A stretch of 64,000 nt of DNA, from positions 124,001 to 188,000 of the forward strand of contig NZ_VLLA01000010.1 of NCBI RefSeq assembly GCF_007830635.1, written 5' to 3'. Both the position numbers and the translations under genes were made by a program. Shown here piece after piece: positions 25,840 through 34,107 of this stretch. Below the pieces are notes generated by a model. That model had not been told where the DNA came from, did no database searches, and saw only the letters and a program-made list of their open reading frames with translations. How positions within the stretch are numbered: the first letter of the stretch is position 1; every line of letters starts with the position of its first letter. This DNA is from Bradyrhizobium huanghuaihaiense (GTDB lineage: Bacteria; Pseudomonadota; Alphaproteobacteria; Rhizobiales; Xanthobacteraceae).

Positions 25840-26610
25840 TCAGCGCCCCTTGAACACCGGCGCGCGCTTCTCCAGGAACGCCATGCGCGCTTCCTTCGCG
25901 TCCTCAGTCTTGGACAGGGCCATCGTGATGTTCTGCTCGAAGCGATAGGCATCGCGCGGCGGCATCAGCTCGACCATGTTCGCCGCGTTCTTGGCGTACT
26001 CCATCGCGATCGGACTCTTAGATGCGATCTCCCGGGCGAGCTTCATCACTTCGGGGAGCAGGTTTTCCTTGGTGGTGCAGGCCTCGATGATGCCGAGACG
26101 ATAGAGCTCGGCGGCCGGCACGCGATAGCCGGTGAAGAACATGCGACGCATCAGCGAGCGGCCGAACAATGTGTTCAGCATCGCAGCGCCGCCGGCGAGC
26201 CCGACATTGATCTCGGGCATGCCGAAGACGGCTTCCTCGCAGGCGTAGAAGATGTCGCAGGAGGCCATCAGGCCGACACCCGCGCCCAGCGCGACGCCGT
26301 TGATCGCCGCGATGACGGGCTTCGCGCATTCGCGGATGCAGTTGCCGGTCTCGCGCGTGATGCGGTTGTGGCTGTGAAATGCGCCGATCTTGTTCGGGTC
26401 CGGCCGGTCCTTCAGATCCGCGCCGCTGCAAAACACCTTTCCGGCGCCGGTCAGGATCGCGACCCTGACGTCCTGGCGCTCGGAAATCTCGTCGAACACG
26501 GCGACGATGCGGTCGCGCATGGCACGATCGAGCGCATTCACCGGAGGCCGGTTCAGCGTCACCAGCGCAATGTTATCGGACACTTCGAGGGTGACGATAT
26601 CTCCTGACAT
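25840..26610 (-). CDS. Enoyl-CoA hydratase/isomerase family protein
   Basis: A 256-residue crotonase-fold enzyme. The oxyanion-hole blocks 'VFCSGADLKDR' and 'AINGVALGAGVGLMASCD' and the catalytic Glu in 'FGMPEINVGLAGGAAML' are present. I start at 26610, which has AGGAGGAAG upstream; the open frame extends 30 codons further into the operator region. It is the first gene of the 12-gene operon, and its promoter carries two TetR-type palindromes. It hydrates a 2-enoyl-CoA made by one of the dehydrogenases. Confidence 0.92.
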   Translation of the reverse strand: MSGDIVTLEVSDNIALVTLNRPPVNALDRAMRDRIVAVFDEISERQDVRVAILTGAGKVFCSGADLKDRPDPNKIGAFHSHNRITRETGNCIRECAKPVIAAINGVALGAGVGLMASCDIFYACEEAVFGMPEINVGLAGGAAMLNTLFGRSLMRRMFFTGYRVPAAELYRLGIIEACTTKENLLPEVMKLAREIASKSPIAMEYAKNAANMVELMPPRDAYRFEQNITMALSKTEDAKEARMAFLEKRAPVFKGR

Positions 26611-26662
26611 GGGCTTCCTCCTTTGGCTTCTGTTCGTATTGCTTGCGGCCGTCCTGACCGGC

Positions 26663-26678
26663 CTGACCGATCGGTCAG
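26663..26678. promoter_or_regulatory. TetR-type operator, palindrome 1
   Basis: CTGACCGATCGGTCAG is a perfect 16-base palindrome, 53 bases upstream of the enoyl-CoA hydratase ATG. It shares the core GACCGATCGGTC with sites at 26741 and 28532, all near a TetR gene. I infer repression of the minus-strand operon. Confidence 0.75.
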
Positions 26679-26740
26679 CTTTCTGCGCTGATAACACCAA
26701 CCACTTCCACTTGCAATATCCTGCTGCTCATCTATTGACC

Positions 26741-26752
26741 GACCGATCGGTC
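26741..26752. promoter_or_regulatory. TetR-type operator, palindrome 2
   Basis: The core GACCGATCGGTC is flanked by TTGACC on the left and AGCC on the right. It is 48 bases before the tctC-type ATG and 130 bases before the operon's first ATG, so it can cover both divergent promoters. Between the two palindromes are AT-richer bases that would hold the promoters. Confidence 0.72.
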
Positions 26753-26800
26753 AGCCGATAGATTTCACGGCAAACAAGAATGAGCTTGAGGAGGATTTCC

Positions 26801-27778
26801 ATGCCCAGGATCAGCCGACGCCAGGCGACAGCTCTGATCGCCGGTGCTCTCGCCGCGCCGCTTGGCGCGCCCGCCATCGTCCGGGCGCGCGCGTCGCAGA
26901 TCTTCATCATCGTGCCCTATGCGCCGGGCGGCTCAATCGACGGCCTGATGCGCTCGATCGCAAAGGCCATGGCGGAAAACCTCGACCAGCCGGTCCTGGT
27001 CGACAACAAGCCGGGCGCCAACGGCATCGTCGGATCGCAATACGTCGCGCGCGCGCCGAAGGACGGATCGGTTCTCTTGGCCGGCGGCACTGGCCCGATT
27101 TCGCTGAACGTCCTGCTGCGCAAGAACCTGCCCTACAAGCTCGAGGACTTCGCCTCCGTCGCCATGCTCTGCAACGGGCCGCTGTCACTGACCGTGAACG
27201 CGCGGACGCCAGCCACCGACGTCAAAAGCTTCGTCGCCTACGCCAAGGGCCGCGACAAGCCGCTGTTCTACGCCACGCTCGGTCCGGGCAGCGTCACGCA
27301 TTTGTTCGGGATCATGATGGGCAAGTCGATGGGATTTGCCGTCACCGAGGTTGCCTATCGCAACAATCCGGCCTCCATCATGGAGACGCTGTCGGGGGAG
27401 TGCGATCTCAATTTCGCAACGCCCGCCGCCGTGATCGAGCATGCGCGCGGCGGTCAGCTCCGCATCCTCGCGGTCTCCTCCGAAAAGCGCATGGCGAGCC
27501 TTCCAGAGGCACCGACGCTGGCCGAAGCCGGCTATCCCGACCTCACGGCCTCGTTCTGGACCGCCCTGCACGCGCCCGCGGGCACGCCGCGCGACGTTAT
27601 CGCGCGGCTGAACGCGGCGGCCAACGCCGCGATGCAGAAGCCGGAAATCGCAAAGCAGCTCGAGACCGACGGCCTGATGGTCGACACCGGCGCACCGGAA
27701 CGGCTCGACGCCCAGTTGACCAAGGACGCGGCGCTCTGGGGGCCGGTGATCAAGGCGCAGAACATCGTTCTGGAATGA
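26801..27778 (+). CDS. tctC: Tripartite tricarboxylate transporter receptor (Bug/TctC family)
   Basis: A 325-residue periplasmic binding protein. It begins 'MPRISRRQATALIAGALAAP', a twin-arginine-like signal ending near 'VRARA'. The Bug family marks 'IIVPYAPGGSIDGLMR', 'VDNKPGANGIVGSQYVA' and 'GGQLRILAVSSEKRM' follow. The ATG at 26801 has GAGGAGG upstream. It is divergent from the operon that ends with tctB and tctA, so receptor and membrane parts of one carboxylate transporter lie at opposite ends of the group, linked by the shared operator. The ligand is unknown. Confidence 0.93.
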   Translation: MPRISRRQATALIAGALAAPLGAPAIVRARASQIFIIVPYAPGGSIDGLMRSIAKAMAENLDQPVLVDNKPGANGIVGSQYVARAPKDGSVLLAGGTGPISLNVLLRKNLPYKLEDFASVAMLCNGPLSLTVNARTPATDVKSFVAYAKGRDKPLFYATLGPGSVTHLFGIMMGKSMGFAVTEVAYRNNPASIMETLSGECDLNFATPAAVIEHARGGQLRILAVSSEKRMASLPEAPTLAEAGYPDLTASFWTALHAPAGTPRDVIARLNAAANAAMQKPEIAKQLETDGLMVDTGAPERLDAQLTKDAALWGPVIKAQNIVLE

Positions 27779-27797
27779 GAGGCCGCCGCCCGCCCGG

Positions 27798-28472
27798 TCA
27801 GCGCGATTTGCGCCGGCCGGCCTTGGGCGGCTCCGTCGCCGGAAGTTCGACAAGCTCGCCGCTGCGCAGGCCGTTGAAGATCATGTCGAAGAAGATCTCC
27901 GCGATCTGCTCGGGTGTCGCGGACTTGTTGGGATTGTACCAGCGATGCATCCAGTTGAGCGAGGACAGGATCAGCCGGCCGGTCATGGGAACATCGACCT
28001 TGCGGATCTCGCCGGCATCGATGGCCTCCTGGATCAGGCCGCGCAGGAAGTTTTCGAAGCGGTCGCGGCGCGTCAGCCGCTCCTTGTGCCGCTGGCGATC
28101 GGGGTCGTTCCAGAACGCGGTCGTCGAGGCGATCCAGGCCCAGCGGTAGCGGCGGAAATACTCCGCTGTGGCGACCATGAACGCGCGGATCTTCTGCGAC
28201 GGCGGCCCGTCGGGAATCCGGTCGCGCACGAACAGATAGAGCTCGAGGGTCGAGCCGACCGCGACACGCGCGTAGATCTCGTCCTTGTTGGAGAAGTGAT
28301 GATAGAGCAGCGACTTGGAGATGCCGCAGGCGAGCGCGATGTCGCGCATCGAAGTGCCCTCGAAGCCCTTGCTGGCGAACAGCCTGCCGGCCTCGGCGAG
28401 GATCTGCAGCACGCGGTCCGAGGCCTCGGCCTGGTTCGCAACGCCGTCCTTCATCGTTGACAGTTCAGTCAT
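27798..28472 (-). CDS. TetR/AcrR-family transcriptional regulator
   Basis: A 224-residue repressor. The N-terminal helix-turn-helix 'GFEGTSMRDIALACGISKSLL' with 'YHHFSNKDEIY' is at about residues 37-66. The C-terminal ligand domain is rich in aromatic residues ('EYFRRYRWAWIASTTAFWND'), suiting a bulky acyl-CoA ligand. It is convergent with tctC and divergent from the SMP-30 gene. A palindrome with core GACCGATCGGTC lies 60 bases upstream (28532), as before tctC and the operon. I infer that it represses itself and these genes, with an acyl-CoA intermediate as inducer. Confidence 0.92.
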   Translation of the reverse strand: MTELSTMKDGVANQAEASDRVLQILAEAGRLFASKGFEGTSMRDIALACGISKSLLYHHFSNKDEIYARVAVGSTLELYLFVRDRIPDGPPSQKIRAFMVATAEYFRRYRWAWIASTTAFWNDPDRQRHKERLTRRDRFENFLRGLIQEAIDAGEIRKVDVPMTGRLILSSLNWMHRWYNPNKSATPEQIAEIFFDMIFNGLRSGELVELPATEPPKAGRRKSR

Positions 28473-28531
28473 GAACTCCGCAATCCATTCGTCAGCCAGA
28501 AGAGTCTTTAGAATGAAACTAGGTTTTCACC

Positions 28532-28543
28532 GACCGATCGGTC
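28532..28543. promoter_or_regulatory. TetR-type operator, palindrome 3
   Basis: GACCGATCGGTC with the same CC on the left as the site at 26741. It lies between the divergent TetR and SMP-30 genes, 29 bases before the SMP-30 ATG. It likely mediates autoregulation and co-regulation of the lactonase gene. Confidence 0.72.
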
Positions 28544-28571
28544 AAGCCCGGCGATTCCCGCGGAAGGAACC

Positions 28572-29456
28572 ATGAGCGCAGCCCGCATCAGGCGCCTCGG
28601 CGTCACCAGGGACCTGCTCGGCGAGAGTCCGGTGTGGGACGAGCGCCGGCAGCGCCTCTACTGGATCGACTCTCTGGCCGGATTGATCCACGCGCTAGCC
28701 CCCGCGACCGGCGCGACCGAGCAGTTCAGCGTGCCCGCGCCGATCGGCTCGCTGGCGCTGCGAGGCGACGGCGGCACGGTCCTGGCCCTGCGCAACGGAT
28801 TTGCGGCTTACGATTTCGACAGGCGCGCGCTGACGGAAGGCCCATCGATCGGCCTCGACCACCCGAAGGTGCGGCTGAACGACGGCAAGGCCGATCCCCA
28901 GGGCAACTTCCTCGCAGGTACGATGCACGGCGATCGTGCTCCCGATGAGGCGCCGCTCGGCGGCCTCTACCGGCTGGACGCAAAGGACACGCTGGAGCTG
29001 CTGGAGACGGACCTCGCCGTGAGCAACGGACCGTGCTTCAGCCCGGACGGCCGGACCTTCTACATCGCCGACAGCGCGAGGCGGATCATCTGGGCCTATG
29101 ACTACAGCGCGGACGGCCCCCTCGCGAACAAGCGCGTCTTCGTCGACACGGAAGCGCAAGGGTCCGGCTGCGACGGCGCAACGGTCGATGCGGACGGTCA
29201 TCTCTGGTCCGTGCTCGTGCGTATCGGCAAGATCGCGCGGTTTGCACCGGACGGAAGGATCGTGCGGACGATCGACATGCCGGTCCGTCATCCGACCAGC
29301 GTGTGCTTCGGCGGACGCGATCTCGATGTACTCTACGTCACATCGATCTCGCGCAGTCATGCTCTCAGGGACGATCATCCCGATGCCGGCGGCCTGTTCG
29401 CCGTCGAAGCCCTCGGCGTTCGCGGCCTGCCGGCACACAGATTTGGCGCGGGCTGA
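28572..29456 (+). CDS. SMP-30/gluconolactonase-family lactonase
   Basis: A 294-residue six-bladed beta-propeller enzyme. Metal-binding marks: Glu in 'GESPVWDERRQRLYWIDS' (about residue 17), Asn and Asp in 'VRLNDGKADPQGNFLAGTM' and 'NGPCFSPDGRTFYIAD', and Asp in 'GCDGATVDADGHLWSV'. The family hydrolyses sugar lactones and other lactones with a divalent metal. It is controlled by the same TetR-type operator as the acyl-CoA operon, which would fit a lactone step or side product in that pathway. AAGGAACC stands before the ATG. Confidence 0.9.
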   Translation: MSAARIRRLGVTRDLLGESPVWDERRQRLYWIDSLAGLIHALAPATGATEQFSVPAPIGSLALRGDGGTVLALRNGFAAYDFDRRALTEGPSIGLDHPKVRLNDGKADPQGNFLAGTMHGDRAPDEAPLGGLYRLDAKDTLELLETDLAVSNGPCFSPDGRTFYIADSARRIIWAYDYSADGPLANKRVFVDTEAQGSGCDGATVDADGHLWSVLVRIGKIARFAPDGRIVRTIDMPVRHPTSVCFGGRDLDVLYVTSISRSHALRDDHPDAGGLFAVEALGVRGLPAHRFGAG

Positions 29457-29468
29457 CTGGCCGCGCGG

Positions 29469-30386
29469 CTACCGCGCCGATCTCTTGACCTGCTTCGGCA
29501 CGTGCTCCGCCATGTAGTCCACGAACACCCTGATCTTCTCCGGCAGATAACTGCTCTGGAGAAACGTCGCATACATGCCCTCGTCGAAGGTGGAATTCGT
29601 CACCCGGAAGCCCGGCAGCAGCCGTATCAGGCGGCCACGCTTCAACTCCTCCGCCACGGTGTAATCATCCAGCAGGGCGATGCCGTGCCCGCCCGCGGCG
29701 AGATCGCAAAGCACCACCCCGTTGTTGCTGCTGAAGGACGACGGCACCACGATCTCACGCAGCCTGTTCCTGTGCATGAACTTCCAGACCACGTCGTCCG
29801 GACCCATCCAGTAGGTCAGGCAATGGTGGCGGGTGATGTCCTCCGGTTCGCGCAATTTCGGCATCCGGGCGACATAGTCCGGTGAAGCCACGAGAATCCG
29901 CTCGCTCCTCAGCAGCCTTCGCTGCATGAGGGCCGGGTCTTTCGCCGCCTGGATCTGGAAGTCGACGTCGAATTCATCTTCGCGAAGCTGGGGGCGCCGC
30001 TCGGACAGGCGCAGCTCCACTTTCAGCTCCGGATAGAGCTTCTGAAAGCCCGGGATCAGCGGCGAGAGCACCTTGATGCCGAACAGCGTCCGCGAGTGCA
30101 CCCGCAGTGTTCCGCGGGGCGCGGTCTGCAGCGCGAGCGCGGCGGCTTCGGCATCCTCGATGCCGTGCAGCACCTGCTCGGTGCGCTGGAAGAAGATCTT
30201 GCCGGCATCGGTCAATCCGAGATGGCGCGTGCTGCGGTTCAGAAGCTGCACGCCGAGCTGCGCCTCGAGCTCACCGATATAGCGGGAAACCGACGCCGGC
30301 GAGAGCCCGACGCGGCGCCCGGCGGCCGAGAAGCTGCCCTCACGGACGGCGCTGACGAACAATTCCATGGCCTGGAGGCGGTTCAT
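29469..30386 (-). CDS. LysR-family transcriptional regulator
   Basis: A 305-residue regulator. The N-terminal helix-turn-helix 'ELFVSAVREGSFSAAGRRV' and 'LSPASVSRYIGELEAQLG' is followed by the effector-binding domain ('GTLRVHSRTLFGIKVLSPLI'). I take the ATG at 30386, seven codons inside the frame, since the family N-terminus begins there. It is divergent from the luciferase-like monooxygenase and is its likely regulator. It converges with the SMP-30 gene with 12 bases between stops. Confidence 0.92.
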   Translation of the reverse strand: MNRLQAMELFVSAVREGSFSAAGRRVGLSPASVSRYIGELEAQLGVQLLNRSTRHLGLTDAGKIFFQRTEQVLHGIEDAEAAALALQTAPRGTLRVHSRTLFGIKVLSPLIPGFQKLYPELKVELRLSERRPQLREDEFDVDFQIQAAKDPALMQRRLLRSERILVASPDYVARMPKLREPEDITRHHCLTYWMGPDDVVWKFMHRNRLREIVVPSSFSSNNGVVLCDLAAGGHGIALLDDYTVAEELKRGRLIRLLPGFRVTNSTFDEGMYATFLQSSYLPEKIRVFVDYMAEHVPKQVKRSAR

Positions 30387-30398
30387 CGATCTTTTCAG

Positions 30399-30423
30399 AT
30401 TCTGCAAAGGACATGCTCAGAAT
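30399..30423. promoter_or_regulatory. Possible LysR operator
   Basis: ATTCTG at 30399-30404 and CAGAAT at 30418-30423 are a 6-base inverted repeat with a 13-base spacer. They contain a T-N11-A-like arrangement and lie in the 121-base divergent region between lysR and the monooxygenase gene. Short and weak evidence. Confidence 0.35.
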
Positions 30424-30507
30424 ACGTCAATTGTTCGAAAAAGCTCAAGCCCCTAGCCTGATGAGAACGCGTCGCAACAGCGACCGATGAGGTGGAGGAC
30501 GCAACCA

Positions 30508-31590
30508 ATGGAATTCGGCGTATTCATTCTGGCGCAGCAGCGCGGTTATCACCAAACCTCGCAGCAGGTCATCAACAACGCCGTCGAGCAGACGGTTATC
30601 GCCGAGCACGCGGGCTTCGATACGGCCTGGTACGCCGAGCACCATTTCAACAACTACAGCCTGTGCCCCTCGCCGCTGATGATGGTGGCGCATTGCGCCG
30701 GCCTGACCAAGCGCATTCGCCTCGGCACGGCCGTCTGCGTGCTGCCGCTGTACAATCCGGCGCGGCTGCTCGGCGAAATCGGCTTTGCCGATACGGTCTC
30801 GAACGGACGCCTCGATCTCGGCATCGGCTCCGGCTATCAGAAGTTCGAGTTCGACCGCTTCGGCGTGGACCTCGACCATTCGCATGCACTGTTCGCCGAA
30901 TTCTACGACGTGCTTCACGCCGGCATGCAGCAGCGGATCTTCTCCTATTCCGGCGAGCATCTGAAGATGCCGCCGACCGCCATCGCCGTGCGCACGGTGC
31001 AGAAGCCGATGCCGCCGATCTGGGTCACGTCCGGCCATGGCGAGACGCTCGGCCGCGCCATTCGCGACAATCACAACCTGTTCGTCACCGCGCTCTTGAA
31101 CGGGCTCGACGCGATCAAGGCCCTGCGGGAACGTCTCGAGGCGATCGCGGCGACGGAAGGACGCTCCATCGACGACACGCGCCTCGGCTTCCTGCGCTGC
31201 GCCTATGCCAGCGACAATGACAGCGAGATCCAGTCGTATCTGGACAACGCGCGCTTCCAGCGCCGGCTGTCCGAAAGCCTGAAATTCCGGCGCGCCCAGA
31301 GCGACGACGGCTACCTGATCAAGGAAGAGGCGGGCCCGAACGACATGAGCCTGGAGACGATGCGGAAGAACCTGCCCGTCGGCAGCGTCAACCAGGTGAT
31401 CGACCGCATGCTGGAGGAGATCAGCATCCTCAAGCCGACCCACATCGCGCTGCAGACCCAGCTCGGCGATTTCGATCAGCGCACGATGCTGCGCCAGATC
31501 GAACTGTGGGGCAGCAGGATCATTCCCGCGATCCGAAAAGAACTGAAATCCGGCCGCGGCAAGGTCGCAAGCGAAGCGGTCTCGGCGTAA
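30508..31590 (+). CDS. LLM-class flavin-dependent monooxygenase
   Basis: A 360-residue luciferase-like enzyme that uses reduced flavin and oxygen. 'MEFGVFILAQQRGYH', 'AEHAGFDTAWYAEHHFNNY', 'RIRLGTAVCVLPLYNPARLLGE' and 'DLGIGSGYQKFEFDRFG' are the barrel motifs. GGTGGAGG lies before the ATG at 30508; an ATG seven codons earlier lacks one. It is followed after 35 bases by a flavin reductase gene, so the two form a two-component monooxygenase. An aldehyde dehydrogenase lies close by. The organic substrate is unknown. Confidence 0.93.
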   Translation: MEFGVFILAQQRGYHQTSQQVINNAVEQTVIAEHAGFDTAWYAEHHFNNYSLCPSPLMMVAHCAGLTKRIRLGTAVCVLPLYNPARLLGEIGFADTVSNGRLDLGIGSGYQKFEFDRFGVDLDHSHALFAEFYDVLHAGMQQRIFSYSGEHLKMPPTAIAVRTVQKPMPPIWVTSGHGETLGRAIRDNHNLFVTALLNGLDAIKALRERLEAIAATEGRSIDDTRLGFLRCAYASDNDSEIQSYLDNARFQRRLSESLKFRRAQSDDGYLIKEEAGPNDMSLETMRKNLPVGSVNQVIDRMLEEISILKPTHIALQTQLGDFDQRTMLRQIELWGSRIIPAIRKELKSGRGKVASEAVSA

Positions 31591-31625
31591 GCGCAACCGG
31601 CGAGCGCGAGGTTCGGAGGCACGTC

Positions 31626-32141
31626 ATGGGATGTCAGATGTCTCAAATGACCGATTTCCGCTCGGTCGAAGCCGCCGAATTCCGGCTGGCCATGCGCAAC
31701 CTCGCGAGTGGCGTCGCCATCGTGGCGACGGGAACGGAAACCACACGGCGCGGGCTGACGGTCAGCTCCGTCACCTCGCTGTGCATGGACCCGCCCTGCC
31801 TTCTCGTCGGCGTCAATTCAAGCTCCGAAACGCACGCCGCCATCCTCGCCAACGGTCGCTTCGGGATCAGTCTGCTCGGCAGCGGGCAGGAGGATCTGGC
31901 ACTGCGTTTCGCCGGCGGCGCCAAGGGCATCGACCGCTTCGCGACGGCGCCATGGGAGCAAGGCATTCTCGATGTGCCGCTGCTCGGACCGGCGATCGGC
32001 GCACTGGAATGCGTGCTCCACCATCACCAGGTGGTAGGCACGCACGGTCTCTTCATCGGCAGGATCGTGGCCACCTGCGGCGGCAACGGCGATCCCCTCG
32101 TCAATTTCCAGGGCGCACTGCGCGCGCTGCCGCAAGCCTAA
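31626..32141 (+). CDS. Flavin reductase-like protein
   Basis: A 171-residue flavin reductase of the DIM6/NTAB family. 'FRLAMRNLASGVAIVATG', 'GLTVSSVTSLCMDPPCLLVGVN', 'GRFGISLLGSGQEDLALRF' and 'VGTHGLFIGRIV' are typical. It supplies reduced FMN or FAD to the preceding monooxygenase. The ATG at 31626 has GGAGG upstream; a second ATG at 31638 is possible. Its stop codon sits at the very edge of a repeat copy (32139). Confidence 0.92.
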   Translation: MGCQMSQMTDFRSVEAAEFRLAMRNLASGVAIVATGTETTRRGLTVSSVTSLCMDPPCLLVGVNSSSETHAAILANGRFGISLLGSGQEDLALRFAGGAKGIDRFATAPWEQGILDVPLLGPAIGALECVLHHHQVVGTHGLFIGRIVATCGGNGDPLVNFQGALRALPQA

Positions 32142-32243
32142 AGCGCGATGAGATTTGGATGGAGCGTCATCGCGCTTCAGGTTGTTGTCTACGCATATCT
32201 TTCCGGAAAACCGCTTCGCACTTTTCCGGATCATGCTTTAGCC
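32139..32243. repeat. Interspersed intergenic repeat, copy B
   Basis: It has the same order of modules as copy A at 476-600: AAGCGCGATGAGATTTGG, GAGCGTCATCGCGCTT, CCGGAAAACCGCTTCGCAC, then GGATCATGCTTTAGCC. It lacks the extra 20 bases of copy A. The first bases of the repeat complete the stop codon of the flavin reductase gene. Confidence 0.75.
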
Positions 32244-32308
32244 GCATCCTTTGTGGCGATCCTGCTGTCATCACCCAGCAGGCCGTAAGCGCGAGAAGGA
32301 GCCGCGTC

Positions 32309-32608
32309 GTGATCATCGAATGCCTGGACGGCGGCGCCGTCCGTCTGACAGAGCCATCCGACTTCAGAAAGTTCAAGCTGGTGCTGCGCGCCGATGTCCG
32401 CACGGACACACAGAGCTGGAATGGCATTACGCTTCTTGACGATCGCAATGCGCTCGTCTCGATCGATCTGGTCCCGACCCTGCCGGGCCGTCCCGACGAT
32501 GCAAGCTGGGACCAGGACTACGCGGTGATGGTGGCCAAGGCCCGCGAGCATGGCTGGATCGATGCCGAACGACAGGCGATCCGCGCACATATCGAACGAG
32601 TGCCCTAA
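32309..32608 (+). CDS. Small conserved hypothetical protein
   Basis: A 99-residue protein starting with GTG ('MIIECLDGGAVRLTEPSDF') after AAGGAG. There is no signal peptide or membrane helix. It is acidic with two Trp and a regular alternation of strand-like and helix-like parts ('WNGITLLDDRNALVSIDLV', then 'YAVMVAKAREHGWIDAERQA'). I do not recognise a family. The start is decided by the ribosome site; the frame is open for 226 codons upstream through the flavin reductase gene in another frame, which is a shadow. It converges on the aldehyde dehydrogenase gene. Confidence 0.7.
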   Translation: MIIECLDGGAVRLTEPSDFRKFKLVLRADVRTDTQSWNGITLLDDRNALVSIDLVPTLPGRPDDASWDQDYAVMVAKAREHGWIDAERQAIRAHIERVP

Positions 32609-32625
32609 TCGCAGTCGTCCCAAAG

Positions 32626-34107
32626 TCAGTCCAGCTTGATCCAGACACCCTTCGTTTGCAGGTATTCGTCGAGCTGCTCGGTGCCCCCCTCGCGGCCATA
32701 TCCGCTCATCTTGTAGCCGCCGAACGGCATTGCGGGATCGATTGCGTGATAGGTGTTCACCCACACCGACCCTGCACGGAGGCTGCGCGAGATCACGTGC
32801 GCCTTGCTCACGTCGCGCGTGAAGACACCTGCCGCGAGCCCGTACGGCGTCGCGTTGGCTCTTTCCACGGCCTCGTCGAGGGTGTCGAACGGCAAAGCGG
32901 AAATGACCGGGCCGAAGATCTCGTCACGGGCAATCTGCATGTCGTCGGAGACGCCGGCGAACACGGTCGGCTCGACGAAGTTGCCCTTCGCAAGACTGCC
33001 CTCCTTTGCGCGCCGTCCGCCGGCCACGACCTTTGCGCCTTCGTCGCGCCCGCTTTGCAGGAAGCCCTCCACCTTGTCGAGTTGTCGCTGGGAGACGAGA
33101 GGCCCGATCTCCGTCGCCGGATCCGCGCCATCGCCGATCTTCAGCGCGGAGGCGAACTTGCCGAGCCGTTCGACCAATTCATCGTGGATTTTACGCTCCA
33201 CGAACAGGCGCGAGCCGGCGATGCAGATCTGGCCCGAATTGGCGAACGCGGCCATCGCGGCAATAGGCACGGCCTTGTCGAGATCGGCATCGGCGCAGAC
33301 GATGACCGGTGATTTTCCGCCAAGCTCGAGAGACACCCGCTTGAGGTTGCCGGCCGACGCGCGAATGATCGCCTGGCCGGTCGCGGTGGAGCCGGTGAAG
33401 ACGATCTTGTCGACACCGGGATGCTCGGCCAGAGGCGCGCCGGCCTCAGGCCCGGTTCCGGTCACCACGTTGACGACGCCGGGCGGCACGCCGGCCTCGT
33501 TCATCAGATCCGCGATCAGCAGCGGCGTCAGCGGTGCCTCTTCCGACGGCTTGAGCACGATCGTGCAGCCGGTCGCGAGCGCAGGTCCGATCTTCCAGAC
33601 CGATGCGGCCGTCGGTGCATTCCACGGAATGATGGCGCCAACCACGCCGATGGGCTCCTTCCGCGTGAACGAGACGATATCCCCCGGCAGCGAGTTATCG
33701 ATGGTCTGCCCGTGGAGCGCGGTCGCCATGCCGGCGTAGTAGCGCAGCATGCCGATCACGCGGAGCTTGTTCGCCCGCGTCCGGACGATCGGCATTCCCA
33801 TGTCGGCCGTATCGGACTGGCTGATCTCCTCCCAGTGTTTCTCGAACAGGTCGGCGACACGCAGCAGCAGCGCCTGCCGCTCGAACGGCTTGAAACGGCT
33901 CCATGGTCCCACGAAGGCGCGACGGGCCGCGGCGACCGCAGCGTTGATATCGGCCGCCTCGCCGCGCGGGACTCGACCGATGACGTCGCCGGTCGCCGGA
34001 TTGCGCGTCTCGAAGACCTTGCCCGAGCGGGCTTCCACCCAGGCGCCGTCGACGAACATCTTTCGGGTTCGGCCGTCGACCGGAAATCGGATCTCAGCTT
34101 TCGTCAT
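32626..34107 (-). CDS. NAD(P)-dependent aldehyde dehydrogenase
   Basis: A 493-residue enzyme. The catalytic Cys is in 'ANSGQICIAGSRLFVE' (about 304) and the general base Glu in 'SLELGGKSPVIV' (about 270). The cofactor motif is 'VFTGSTATGQAIIRASAG', and 'IIPWNAPTAASVWKIG' carries the conserved Asn. It resembles betaine/phenylacetaldehyde-type dehydrogenases. It would oxidise the aldehyde made by the neighbouring LLM monooxygenase, but it is on the opposite strand and has its own promoter. The substrate is not determinable. Confidence 0.93.
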   Translation of the reverse strand: MTKAEIRFPVDGRTRKMFVDGAWVEARSGKVFETRNPATGDVIGRVPRGEAADINAAVAAARRAFVGPWSRFKPFERQALLLRVADLFEKHWEEISQSDTADMGMPIVRTRANKLRVIGMLRYYAGMATALHGQTIDNSLPGDIVSFTRKEPIGVVGAIIPWNAPTAASVWKIGPALATGCTIVLKPSEEAPLTPLLIADLMNEAGVPPGVVNVVTGTGPEAGAPLAEHPGVDKIVFTGSTATGQAIIRASAGNLKRVSLELGGKSPVIVCADADLDKAVPIAAMAAFANSGQICIAGSRLFVERKIHDELVERLGKFASALKIGDGADPATEIGPLVSQRQLDKVEGFLQSGRDEGAKVVAGGRRAKEGSLAKGNFVEPTVFAGVSDDMQIARDEIFGPVISALPFDTLDEAVERANATPYGLAAGVFTRDVSKAHVISRSLRAGSVWVNTYHAIDPAMPFGGYKMSGYGREGGTEQLDEYLQTKGVWIKLD

